Assembly: GCA_018334735.1 (NCBI GenBank)
Contig: JAGXLK010000068.1
Coordinates: forward strand, 1 to 8,664
Direction: 5' to 3'
DNA: 8,664 nucleotides
Source: Planctomycetota bacterium
Lineage (GTDB): Bacteria; Planctomycetota; Brocadiia; SM23-32
Every line of letters begins with the position of its first letter. The stretch's first letter is position 1. The notes beneath the pieces were generated by a model, which was not told where the DNA came from, searched no databases, and worked only from the letters and a program-made list of their open reading frames with translations. Shown in pieces: positions 1 to 5,982 of the stretch. A program made the position numbers and the translations under genes.

Positions 1-142
1 GGACGGCGGCGGCCCATCTGCGGCGTTGCAGTTCGGCGTGGACCCACTTGGGTCGAACTTCTCACTGCACCTTGCATCTGAACCACCGACGACCGGCTGA
101 ACCCACAAAATCAAATGGAACGGACCATTAGACTCACTGCAA

Positions 143-285
143 GGGCAAGAGCCCCTGGTTCGCCGCCGGGGAATCTTCTTCACCTGCCGGGCAAGCCGGC
201 AGGGGCCGGGGATGTATGGCGCTTCCATGGCTAGCCCACTCAATCTCTGCCTCCTGTCACGCAAGGTGACAGGGGGGCGCTTCCA
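143..285. repeat. Cluster of hairpins sharing a GCAAG loop sequence
   Basis: Two hairpins have perfect 8-base stems and the identical 5-base loop GCAAG. The first has arms CCTGCCGG (183-190) and CCGGCAGG (196-203); the second has arms CCTGTCAC (253-260) and GTGACAGG (266-273). Four of the eight stem positions differ between copies, yet pairing is kept on both sides, as expected for covarying structure. Each is followed by the same 10-mer GGCGCTTCCA (218-227 and 276-285), so they look like two copies of one unit with a small length difference. A smaller hairpin, GGGC/GCCC around AAGA (143-154), contains GCAAGA as well. The sequence is observed; the function (RNA element or REP-like repeat) is unknown. 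Confidence 0.65.
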
Positions 286-298
286 ATTGAAAGCGTCC

Positions 299-350
299 CT
301 CGCCTCCGGCTCTTGCGTCCCGGTATGCCTGAGCAATTTCCGGAGGCGAG
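299..350. repeat. Perfect 11-base inverted repeat
   Basis: CTCGCCTCCGG at 299-309 is the exact reverse complement of CCGGAGGCGAG at 340-350, separated by 30 bases. As RNA it would make a strong GC-rich stem. The interior contains a further short complementarity, GCTC (309-312) with GAGC (331-334), which overlaps the arm by one base. There is no T-run after it, so it does not look like an intrinsic terminator. Confidence 0.6.
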
Positions 351-423
351 CCGTTCGCGCATTCAGTACGAAAGGAATCCTGCTTGTCAGCAGTCCGGCT
401 GCAAGGAGAGAAGTGTTCTTGTT

Positions 424-494
424 GGCGGGCCTTCTCCCCTCACTTCTGCGAGATTTGCCCGCCTCAAGTCCAGTTTCGCCCGCCCGCGGCGGGC
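424..494. repeat. Four alternating copies of a 7-base arm (GGCGGGC/GCCCGCC)
   Basis: GGCGGGC occurs at 424-430 and 488-494, and its reverse complement GCCCGCC at 457-463 and 478-484. Arms 1 and 2 can form a 7-base-pair stem with a 26-base loop. Arms 3 and 4 can form a tight hairpin with the 3-base loop CGC. Because the arms are identical, arm 1 can equally pair with arm 3, or arm 4 with arm 2, giving mutually exclusive folds. An 8-base palindrome TCAGCTGA (495-502) follows directly. The arms are observed; any switching role is inference. Confidence 0.6.
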
Positions 495-557
495 TCAGCT
501 GAACTCGAGTCTCCGGGATACGCGGTCGAGAAGCGGGGTTTTAGGCTTACAGAATGA

Positions 558-585
558 TTGACACCAGACATAAGGTTTGTATTAC
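558..585 (+). promoter_or_regulatory. Possible weak sigma70-type promoter
   Basis: A perfect TTGACA (558-563) is followed after 16 bases by TATTAC (580-585), a four-of-six match to TATAAT, with TG just before it. It could drive the region upstream of ispF as a second, more distant promoter. The -10 match is poor, so this is only a candidate. Confidence 0.25.
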
Positions 586-728
586 AACAACCCTCAAAGA
601 CATTTCCGGAGGGAAGCTGAGGAATTTGCGCCCGGTGGGATGGGAACGGGCAGCACAATTCTCGGCAAATGTCCGGTTACCAGCCACCGCAGGGACCCAG
701 AGCGCAAATTCCTTCATCACGCTTCGGG

Positions 729-758
729 ATGACAGATCTGCGGCGGCTCTGGTATAAT
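729..758 (+). promoter_or_regulatory. Sigma70-type promoter for the ispF operon
   Basis: A consensus TATAAT lies at 753-758. A TGn extension (TGG, 750-752) precedes it, and ATGACA (five of six to TTGACA, 729-734) lies 18 bases upstream. Transcription would start near base 765, leaving a leader of about 113 bases before ispF. It is the best promoter-like sequence on the + strand in the window and lies directly upstream of the first confident gene. Confidence 0.65.
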
Positions 759-806
759 ACCGAGCGACTGATTAATCTCAGCGATAAGTCAGCACGCGGT
801 TTGGAC

Positions 807-835
807 GCCGCATGAGCGGCCCTGCCTTCTTTTTA
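807..835 (+). promoter_or_regulatory. Leader hairpin plus T-rich stretch before ispF
   Basis: GCCGC (807-811) and GCGGC (816-820) form a 5-base-pair all-GC stem with loop ATGA. A T-rich run follows, ending in CTTTTT (829-834). It resembles a weak intrinsic terminator, but it lies between the predicted promoter and the ispF start, so it would act as an attenuator in the leader rather than as the end of an upstream gene. A second small stem, ACCCG/CGGGT (840-844 with 855-859), sits just before the ribosome binding site. The stem is short and the T-run is not immediately adjacent, so function is uncertain. Confidence 0.3.
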
Positions 836-877
836 TCAAACCCGTTTCTTTTTGCGGGTGCATTTTGGGAGAGAAAG

Positions 878-1351
878 ATGCGCGTGGGAATTGGATATGA
901 TATTCACCGTTTCGAAGAAGGCGGACGGCTGGTTCTGGGCGGGGTGGAGTTCGATTCGCCACTCGGACTTGTCGGCCATAGCGACGCGGACGCTGCCCTT
1001 CACGCGGTGGCCGATGCGATTCTCGGAGCAGCCGCGCTCGGCGACCTTGGCGAACATTTTCCTGATACCGACGATCGATGGAAAGATGCCAACAGCAGAG
1101 ACATTCTCCAGATCGTTATGGGAATGCTTGCTGAAAGATCTCTGAAAGTTGTCAATGTGGACCTCAATATAATCGCTGAGCGTCCACGTATTGGCGATCT
1201 TAAGGGGGAAATGCGCCGGAATATTGCCGATCTGCTCAATATCGCGCCGGGGAGCGTCAGCGTGAAAGCGCGGACCGCCGAAGGGGTCGGACCCGTCGGG
1301 CGCCAGGAAGCCCTTGAGGCGCAGGCGGTTGTTTTGCTCGAGAAGATGTAG
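878..1351 (+). CDS. ispF: 2-C-methyl-D-erythritol 2,4-cyclodiphosphate synthase
   Basis: Converts CDP-methylerythritol 2-phosphate to methylerythritol 2,4-cyclodiphosphate with release of CMP, in the MEP isoprenoid pathway; a cytosolic homotrimer in known members. The 157-residue product matches the family's usual length. Visible signatures are GYDIHRF at 6-12 (zinc ligands D8 and H10), GHSDADAALHAVADAILGA from 33 (third zinc ligand H42), GDLGEHFPDTD at 55-65, DLNIIAERP at 95-103, and the closing KARTAEGVGPVGR at 130-142 with T133 and E135. I chose the ATG at 878 because GGAG (868-871) lies 6 bases upstream and the protein begins as known IspF proteins do. An in-frame ATG at 812 would add 22 unrelated residues and lies within the leader hairpin. 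The next gene starts 18 bases after the stop, so they are probably cotranscribed. IspD, the usual neighbour or fusion partner, is not in the window. Confidence 0.97.
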   Translation: MRVGIGYDIHRFEEGGRLVLGGVEFDSPLGLVGHSDADAALHAVADAILGAAALGDLGEHFPDTDDRWKDANSRDILQIVMGMLAERSLKVVNVDLNIIAERPRIGDLKGEMRRNIADLLNIAPGSVSVKARTAEGVGPVGRQEALEAQAVVLLEKM

Positions 1352-1369
1352 AAACAGGAAACAAAAATT

Positions 1370-3979
1370 ATGGCTAATTTGCAGACCACTTTTGCCGGTT
1401 TAAAACTCAAAAATCCCATCATTGTCTCTTCAGCCGGGATTACCGAAAACATCGACAAGATGCGTCGCTGCCAGGACAACGGAGCGGCGGCGGTCGTGAT
1501 GAAAAGTTATTTCGAGGAGGAAATCTGCCGGAAGGATCCCTCTCCGCGCTACCACCTGATCGAACACGATATGGAACAGGAAGAGACGTTCACGTTCATG
1601 TCGTACGAACAGGCCAGTAGCTGGGACATCGACCGTCACTGCGAAGAAGTTGCGCGAGCGGTGGAAGAACTCGATATCAAGATCATCCCGAGCATTAACT
1701 GTATCACCCCGGAGGGGTGGGCCGAGGCCGCGGAGAAAGTTGCCGCTGCCGGAGCGCCCGCGATCGAACTGAATACCTCCTGCCCGCACGGTTCCATCAC
1801 ATTTCGGGGCGGAGCGGTCGAGGAAACCATCGTCGATACAGTCCGGGTTGTCAGAGAAGCGGTCGATCTTCCCCTGATCGCGAAGATCAGCCCAATGCTG
1901 ACCAGTCCCATCGGTCTCGTGAATGGGCTGAAAGAAATTGGCGTCCAGGGAGTTACGATCTTCAATCGCATGACCGGGCTGGAAATCGATATCGACGAAG
2001 AAAGCCCCATCATGCACGGCGGATATGCCGGGCATGGGGGCCCGTGGGCCATTCAGTATCCTCTTCGATGGATCAGTGAGATCCAACCTCAGATCGCCAT
2101 CGATATCGCCGGAAGCGGTGGTGTTACGCGCGGGCAAGATGCCGTCAAATATCTCCTGGCGGGCGCGCAGGTCGTCCAGATCTGTAGTGTTGTGGTGCTG
2201 AACGGATACGAAGTGATCCGTGGCATCGTCGACGGCATCGAGAAGTGGATGGATGAGAAAGGACATCCCGATCTGGCCTCGTTCCGGGGGAGTGCGGCGG
2301 AAAAAATTATCGGCACCGAAGAGGTCGATAGAACCCAGACTTTTACCGCGTATATCCACAGTGAAACCAATGCCCCGTGCGTGCATGCCTGCCCGGCTCA
2401 TGTCCCCGTTCAGGCTTATGTGAACCGCATTGCGGAGGGGGATATGGAAGGTGCGCTTGATGCGGTTCGAACGGCGAATCCATTCCAGAGCGTATGCGGA
2501 TGGGTGTGTTATCATCCGTGCGAAGACGAATGCACGCGGGCCTGGCTGGATGATCCTATCGCCATCCGGGCTCTGAAAAAACACGTTATCGAATGGGGGC
2601 GGAAGAATGCTCCTCTGAGTGAAGTCGCCATCGAAAAAGCCGATCCGACCGGCAAAAAAGTTGCCGTGGTGGGCGCCGGCCCTGCGGGACTGACAACCGC
2701 TCATGATCTGGCTCGATTCGGACACGACGTGACGGTTTACGAAGCGTCGGAAAAGCCCGGTGGGATGTTGCGCTGGTCCATCCCGAAATACCGACTGCCG
2801 CGGGAAATCGTGGACGAAGAGATCGCATACATCGAGCAAGTGGGGGTTAATATCCTTTGCGAACAGCGGCTCGGGCAAGATTTTACAATGGGCGAGTTGC
2901 GATCAGATTATGATGCCGTTGTCCTGGCTTTTGGGGCCGACAAAGGGGCGTGTCTGAAAATACCGGGCGAGGACGCCGCAGGAGTTTCAGAAGCTCTGAG
3001 CTCCCTCAAACGTGTTTCTCGGGGCGATGATGTAACCGTGGGAAAACGGGTGGCCGTTATCGGTGGCGGGGGAACGGCACTTGACACTGCGCGCACCGCG
3101 TTGCGCCTGGGGGCTGAAGAAGTGTTTGTCGTCTATCGACGATCCCGCGACGAGATGCCGATCAACGAGGAAGAAATCGAAGAAACCGAGGAAGAAGGAA
3201 TTCATATCCTTTATCTTGCCACACCCTTGCGTGTGGAACAGGATGGAGAAGGAAAAGTAAAAGAGCTGGTCCTGCGCGGTGGCTACCTCGGCACAGCGCC
3301 GGAAGGCCAGCGGCGTCCGCCTGTTCTGGTCGACGATATCGAATACGGTTTGAACGTCGATCAGGTTTTGACGGCGGTGAGCCAGTTGCCGGATGGGAAG
3401 GCGGTGGGTGTTGAAGAAGGGGTTGAATTTACCTCGGGTGGCAACGTGAAGGTTCTGGACGATTTTGGAACGACCTCCCTGGAGGAAGTTTTCGCCGCCG
3501 GGGATGTCACCGGCGAAACGGGTTCGGTCATCGAAGCAATAGGTGCTGGCCGCCGAACAGCCTTGCGGGTTGACAGTTTCCTCGTTGGCGAAGGGCTCGA
3601 AGAAGCCCGGCAACGATGGGGTGAGTCCCAGATGGTGGATAAAAAGTGTGTTCTGGAGCAAAACGCGGACAGGGAACTGGCCGATCGGGTTAAGCCCCCG
3701 AAACGAGATTCTTCGTTGCGGGTAAAGGATTTTGATCCGGTCGAACTTCAATATTCCCCGGAAGAAGCCGAGGGAGAAGCAGGGCGGTGTTTCGCGTGCG
3801 GGTGTGGTGTCGGTTGCGGGCTCTGCTACCGGATATGTCCGTATGACGCGATTGTGCTGGATGAAACGGGCACGAAATACGTCGTGGATGAGGAAGAATG
3901 CGCCGGTTGTGGGCTTTGTATCGAGCGGTGTCCGCTGGGCAATATTGAAGCCCTCCCGCTGGAAGAATCCTCATCGTAA
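1370..3979 (+). CDS. Fused FMN (DHOD-like), FAD/NADPH (GltD/PreT-like) and 2[4Fe-4S] oxidoreductase
   Basis: An 869-residue cytosolic redox protein of three parts. Residues 1-305 form a dihydroorotate-dehydrogenase-like FMN barrel (ELNTSCPHG 133-141, AKISP 171-175, IFNRMTG 197-203, IAGSGGV 246-252). Residues 330-740 form a GltD/PreT-type module: Fe-S cysteines 337, 341, 376, 380, 384 and 388; FAD motif VGAGPAG 434-440; NAD(P) motif IGGGGTA 564-570; YRRSRDEMP 589-597, whose arginines suggest NADPH; and AAGDVTG 709-715. Residues 805-860 form a two-cluster ferredoxin: C812/816/819/823-P, and the canonical C844/847/850/854-P. The parts match dihydropyrimidine dehydrogenase, but there the FMN domain follows the FAD module; here it comes first. 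FNRMTGLEIDID resembles the uncharacterised DHOD-like branch rather than the pyrimidine site, and no Cys is seen at the usual active-base loop (143-152). Electron flow NADPH-FAD-FeS-FMN/ferredoxin is inferred and the substrate is unknown. The Shine-Dalgarno AGGAA is at 1356-1360. Probably in one operon with ispF. Confidence 0.85.
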   Translation: MANLQTTFAGLKLKNPIIVSSAGITENIDKMRRCQDNGAAAVVMKSYFEEEICRKDPSPRYHLIEHDMEQEETFTFMSYEQASSWDIDRHCEEVARAVEELDIKIIPSINCITPEGWAEAAEKVAAAGAPAIELNTSCPHGSITFRGGAVEETIVDTVRVVREAVDLPLIAKISPMLTSPIGLVNGLKEIGVQGVTIFNRMTGLEIDIDEESPIMHGGYAGHGGPWAIQYPLRWISEIQPQIAIDIAGSGGVTRGQDAVKYLLAGAQVVQICSVVVLNGYEVIRGIVDGIEKWMDEKGHPDLASFRGSAAEKIIGTEEVDRTQTFTAYIHSETNAPCVHACPAHVPVQAYVNRIAEGDMEGALDAVRTANPFQSVCGWVCYHPCEDECTRAWLDDPIAIRALKKHVIEWGRKNAPLSEVAIEKADPTGKKVAVVGAGPAGLTTAHDLARFGHDVTVYEASEKPGGMLRWSIPKYRLPREIVDEEIAYIEQVGVNILCEQRLGQDFTMGELRSDYDAVVLAFGADKGACLKIPGEDAAGVSEALSSLKRVSRGDDVTVGKRVAVIGGGGTALDTARTALRLGAEEVFVVYRRSRDEMPINEEEIEETEEEGIHILYLATPLRVEQDGEGKVKELVLRGGYLGTAPEGQRRPPVLVDDIEYGLNVDQVLTAVSQLPDGKAVGVEEGVEFTSGGNVKVLDDFGTTSLEEVFAAGDVTGETGSVIEAIGAGRRTALRVDSFLVGEGLEEARQRWGESQMVDKKCVLEQNADRELADRVKPPKRDSSLRVKDFDPVELQYSPEEAEGEAGRCFACGCGVGCGLCYRICPYDAIVLDETGTKYVVDEEECAGCGLCIERCPLGNIEALPLEESSS

Positions 3980-4000
3980 CGGCGTTTTAATGGCATTCTC

Positions 4001-4128
4001 TGCCATTGCGAGGCGAAGCACGAAGCGGGGCGCCGCGGGAATCTCGCTGTTGGACCAAAGAAACGACGAGATTGCTCGCCAGAGGACGGATAAACTTCTA
4101 TGTAGTCCGAAAGGAGGCCCGGAGGGCC
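4001..4128. repeat. Probable decayed dispersed palindromic repeat
   Basis: The gap between the oxidoreductase and protease genes (3980-4206) holds no gene of its own. Its sequence CATTGCGAGG-CGAAGC (4004-4017) and the pair AATCTCG (4040-4046)/CGAGATT (4067-4073), continuing as GCT, resemble a palindromic repeat common in many environmental bacterial genomes, typically ATTGCGAG...GAAGCAATCTCG and its inverse. Here the right half loses similarity after about 4080 and the arms no longer pair fully. GGCCC (4116-4120) and GGGCC (4124-4128) form a small separate hairpin. The arms are seen in the sequence; the family assignment is from memory. Confidence 0.45.
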
Positions 4129-4206
4129 GATACAGACTTAGACTGCATCTGTAAGATTCAGGCTTATTTGCCAGAAATTGTTGCAAAGTTTCAGAGGGTC
4201 CTGATA

Positions 4207-5076
4207 ATGAAAAAAGTATTTCTCGATTCCGAAGGCCGACTCCGCATCCTCTGGCGGTTTGTCGTTTTCATGCTGGGCCTGGTCGCCGCTTACATTTTGG
4301 TCGGGGTGGCAGCAGGTCTGTTTTTGGGGCTGTTTTTCGGGGAAGTTCCTGAACCGCAGGTGCCCTGGGCTCTGTGCGTCTGCGCGGTGCCTTTCGCGCT
4401 GGTGAGTTTGCTCTGGGTCTGGTTTTGCCGCAGGCGACTCGACAGGCGGAAGCTAATCGGCCTCAGAATGCAACATGGCGCGTTGGATTGGATTACGCCG
4501 CCCCTGGGGTTGGTGCTCGGATGTATCACTGCGGCGATACCAGTTCTGGTTCTTTTTTTGGCCGGTGCGCTACGGTATACAGGGATAGTCCAGAGTTCTG
4601 TCATCCCTTTTCTGGCTGTGGCTCTGTTGCCGGGGGCCTTTGCCGAAGAAGTGGCTGTGCGAGGGTACCTGCTTCAGAACCTGGATGAGAGCGGTCACAG
4701 GGCAATAGCCGTGATCGGCACCAGCATGATCTTCAGCGCATTTCATATGTTGAACCCGGCGTTTTTTGCGAATCCGCTGCCGGCCCTGAACACTTTTCTG
4801 GCGGGAATAGTACTGGGTCTGGCCTATCTGTTGACCGGCAGCCTCTGGTTCACGACGGCCTGGCATTACGGATGGAATGCGCTTCAGGGCGTTGTTTTTG
4901 GCCTGCCGGTCAGCGGGATTCAGATGCCGGGGCTGATGCACCTGGAATCCGCGGGAGACCGACCGATGGTAGGTGGCGGCGAATTTGGGCTGGAGGGATC
5001 GGTGATCAGTGCCGGGATCCTGCTGATCAGCGCAGCGTTTTTCGCCTACGCCATTCGCGTTCGGGACAGCGAGTGA
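4207..5076 (+). CDS. CPBP family intramembrane metalloprotease (CAAX protease-like)
   Basis: A 289-residue integral membrane protein with about seven hydrophobic segments (roughly 15-45, 52-74, 100-120, 130-145, 165-182, 193-215, 265-283). It has the family's catalytic set: EEVAVR at 147-152 (EExxxR), FSAFH at 176-180 (FxxxH) and HYGWN at 220-224 (HxxxN), the last preceded by the usual G-S-L-W-x-x-x-x-W-H context. These residues sit in the membrane and, in characterised relatives such as Rce1, cut C-terminal tails of lipidated proteins. Most bacterial members have no known substrate; some serve bacteriocin immunity. The ATG at 4207 has AGAGGG at 4193-4198, 8 bases upstream, and gives the charged MKK start followed by a membrane segment. 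The frame stays open back to 4006, but that part reads through the repeat-like gap. Nothing nearby reveals a substrate. The function of the family is known; the role here is not. Confidence 0.9.
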   Translation: MKKVFLDSEGRLRILWRFVVFMLGLVAAYILVGVAAGLFLGLFFGEVPEPQVPWALCVCAVPFALVSLLWVWFCRRRLDRRKLIGLRMQHGALDWITPPLGLVLGCITAAIPVLVLFLAGALRYTGIVQSSVIPFLAVALLPGAFAEEVAVRGYLLQNLDESGHRAIAVIGTSMIFSAFHMLNPAFFANPLPALNTFLAGIVLGLAYLLTGSLWFTTAWHYGWNALQGVVFGLPVSGIQMPGLMHLESAGDRPMVGGGEFGLEGSVISAGILLISAAFFAYAIRVRDSE

Positions 5077-5242
5077 TCTTTCTGTGCATTGCTCGCACGG
5101 CATCTGACGCGGATCGTCTCACTGCCGGGGGGGAAGACTGACCGCGATCTTCTCCTTGAGAGGCTCTTGCATTTCCCTTTGTTACGCGGTAATTTGTACG
5201 CGGTGTCAGGAGCAAGAATTTTTTTTGTGGAAATGCTTTCGA
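5077..5242. other. Intergenic gap with direct repeat and T8 run
   Basis: A short direct repeat occurs as TTTGTTACGCGGT (5178-5190) and TTTGTACGCGGT (5193-5204), adjacent copies differing by one T. TCTTGC (5165-5170) and GCAAGA (5212-5217) are complementary and are followed by A and eight T (5219-5226). That could be a weak terminator for the protease gene, though the stem is only six pairs with a 41-base loop. No clear promoter for the next gene is seen, and its ribosome binding site is also poor. Confidence 0.35.
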
Positions 5243-5932
5243 ATGAAGCAGATTGGTCAAAATAGAGTGACCGCTTTTACGTTGATAGAGCTGCTTGTCG
5301 TCGTGGCTATTATCGCGATACTGGCGGCCATGCTGTTGCCCGCCCTGGAGTCTGCCCGGCGGCGGGCGCGCATGGTGTTGTGCACTGGCAACCTCCATCA
5401 GATCGGGCTGGGGTTCACCATGTATGCCAATGATTGGGACGGCTGGTACCCGGCCCGGACTTCCGATGGCCGTCATTATTCGGACGTTTTTGCGTGGGAT
5501 TGGAGTGGTTCTGGCGTCGGGCACACGAGACTCAGGAGGGCAATCGCCACATACGGTACGGGTCACGGACACGCGTGCCCGATGACCCGATGGGAAGCGC
5601 AAAAGAACTGGCCTGACTGGAACGGTGAATACAGGTGGCGGGGATACGCGATCTTTGCGGGATACCTGGGGAGCTCGCAGCACCGGGTCGGCCCACTCAT
5701 TCGGAAAAAGGGGCCGCCTCCGCGGGGAGACGGATACGGTTGGTACGGGTGGACGGGCGTCGATTCGCGCTGGGTGGCAAACGGTATGGCCGTAGAAGTG
5801 GCATATCGGTACGCGGTTCCGCTCCGTGCAACAAGTGTAAACCCCGGGGAGGCTCTCCGCGGTCCTCTCGCCGACACTCAGTGGCCTGGATTCGCCATCC
5901 TCGATAACCGATGCTCTGACTTGAAGACATGA
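5243..5932 (+). CDS. Prepilin-type N-terminal cleavage/methylation domain protein (pseudopilin-like)
   Basis: A 229-residue protein with a class III (type IV prepilin) signal: short basic leader [11 protein letters not shown], cleavage expected between A11 and F12, then [20 protein letters not shown] with the conserved Glu at mature position 5 (E16). It should be processed by a prepilin peptidase and anchored in the inner membrane. After the helix, [24 protein letters not shown] (47-70) matches the usual family continuation. The rest is strikingly tryptophan-rich (12 Trp in total). Position -1 is Ala, where Gly is usual. The C-terminal His-x-Gly-Gly ... Phe-x-Asp-Gly-His motif typical of these proteins is not seen in this frame, nor in other frames up to 6120, so the tail may be lost or divergent. 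Many such genes exist per genome in PVC-type bacteria, mostly of unknown role. The start at 5243 is chosen from the leader; its ribosome binding site is weak and the frame stays open upstream to 5156. No secretion genes adjoin it. Confidence 0.85.
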   Translation: MKQIGQNRVTAFTLIELLVVVAIIAILAAMLLPALESARRRARMVLCTGNLHQIGLGFTMYANDWDGWYPARTSDGRHYSDVFAWDWSGSGVGHTRLRRAIATYGTGHGHACPMTRWEAQKNWPDWNGEYRWRGYAIFAGYLGSSQHRVGPLIRKKGPPPRGDGYGWYGWTGVDSRWVANGMAVEVAYRYAVPLRATSVNPGEALRGPLADTQWPGFAILDNRCSDLKT

Positions 5933-5945
5933 CTTGGAATCGAAT

Positions 5946-5982
5946 CTCAGGGGGCCGTATGCCTGAGTTCGGCACGATTTTT
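5946..5982 (+). terminator. Possible terminator after the pseudopilin-like gene
   Basis: CTCAGG (5946-5951) and CCTGAG (5962-5967) form a perfect 6-base-pair stem with a 10-base loop. TTTTT follows at 5978-5982, 14 bases after the stop codon begins the gap. The 10-base distance between stem and T-run is longer than usual, so this is only a candidate for ending + strand transcription before the facing reductase gene. Confidence 0.3.

Larger units (their letters stand above)
1..728. other. Long stretch without a convincing gene; hairpin-rich
   Basis: No reading frame here looks like a real protein. The open frames are short and overlap one another, and their translations are low in recognisable motifs and rich in Arg, Ser and Pro. 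The frame open from the left edge (bases 2-100) ends in a TGA at 98-100 and could be the last 32 codons of a gene outside the window, but this is weak. The stretch instead carries several perfect inverted repeats, listed separately. It may be a long 5' region, an untranslated RNA or decayed repeat DNA. I saw no tRNA, rRNA, tmRNA, RNase P or SRP RNA signature. Confidence 0.6.

Noticed and set aside
2..100. Possible C-terminal end of a gene entering from the left
   Set aside because: Open for only 32 codons with no recognisable motif. It is plausible but cannot be told from chance.
151..172. tRNA T-arm-like sequence (GGTTCG within complementary C/G runs)
   Set aside because: The stem needs a bulge, and no acceptor, D or anticodon arms can be placed around it.
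600..640. SRP RNA-like TTCC-GGAG-GGAAGC hairpin
   Set aside because: The conserved AGCAG and CAGG strands of the SRP S-domain are missing, and no enclosing stem fits.
212..757. Three small + strand open frames in the left region
   Set aside because: They overlap one another and the hairpins, lack good ribosome binding sites, and give motif-free products.
812..877. Longer start for ispF at the ATG at 812
   Set aside because: The extra 22 residues are not IspF-like. The ATG at 878 has a strong, well-spaced ribosome binding site and gives the family length.
1430..2878. Long open frame (482 codons) on the minus strand
   Set aside because: It lies wholly antisense to the fused oxidoreductase, whose frame carries clear cofactor motifs. 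The antisense product shows none and is a by-product of codon bias.
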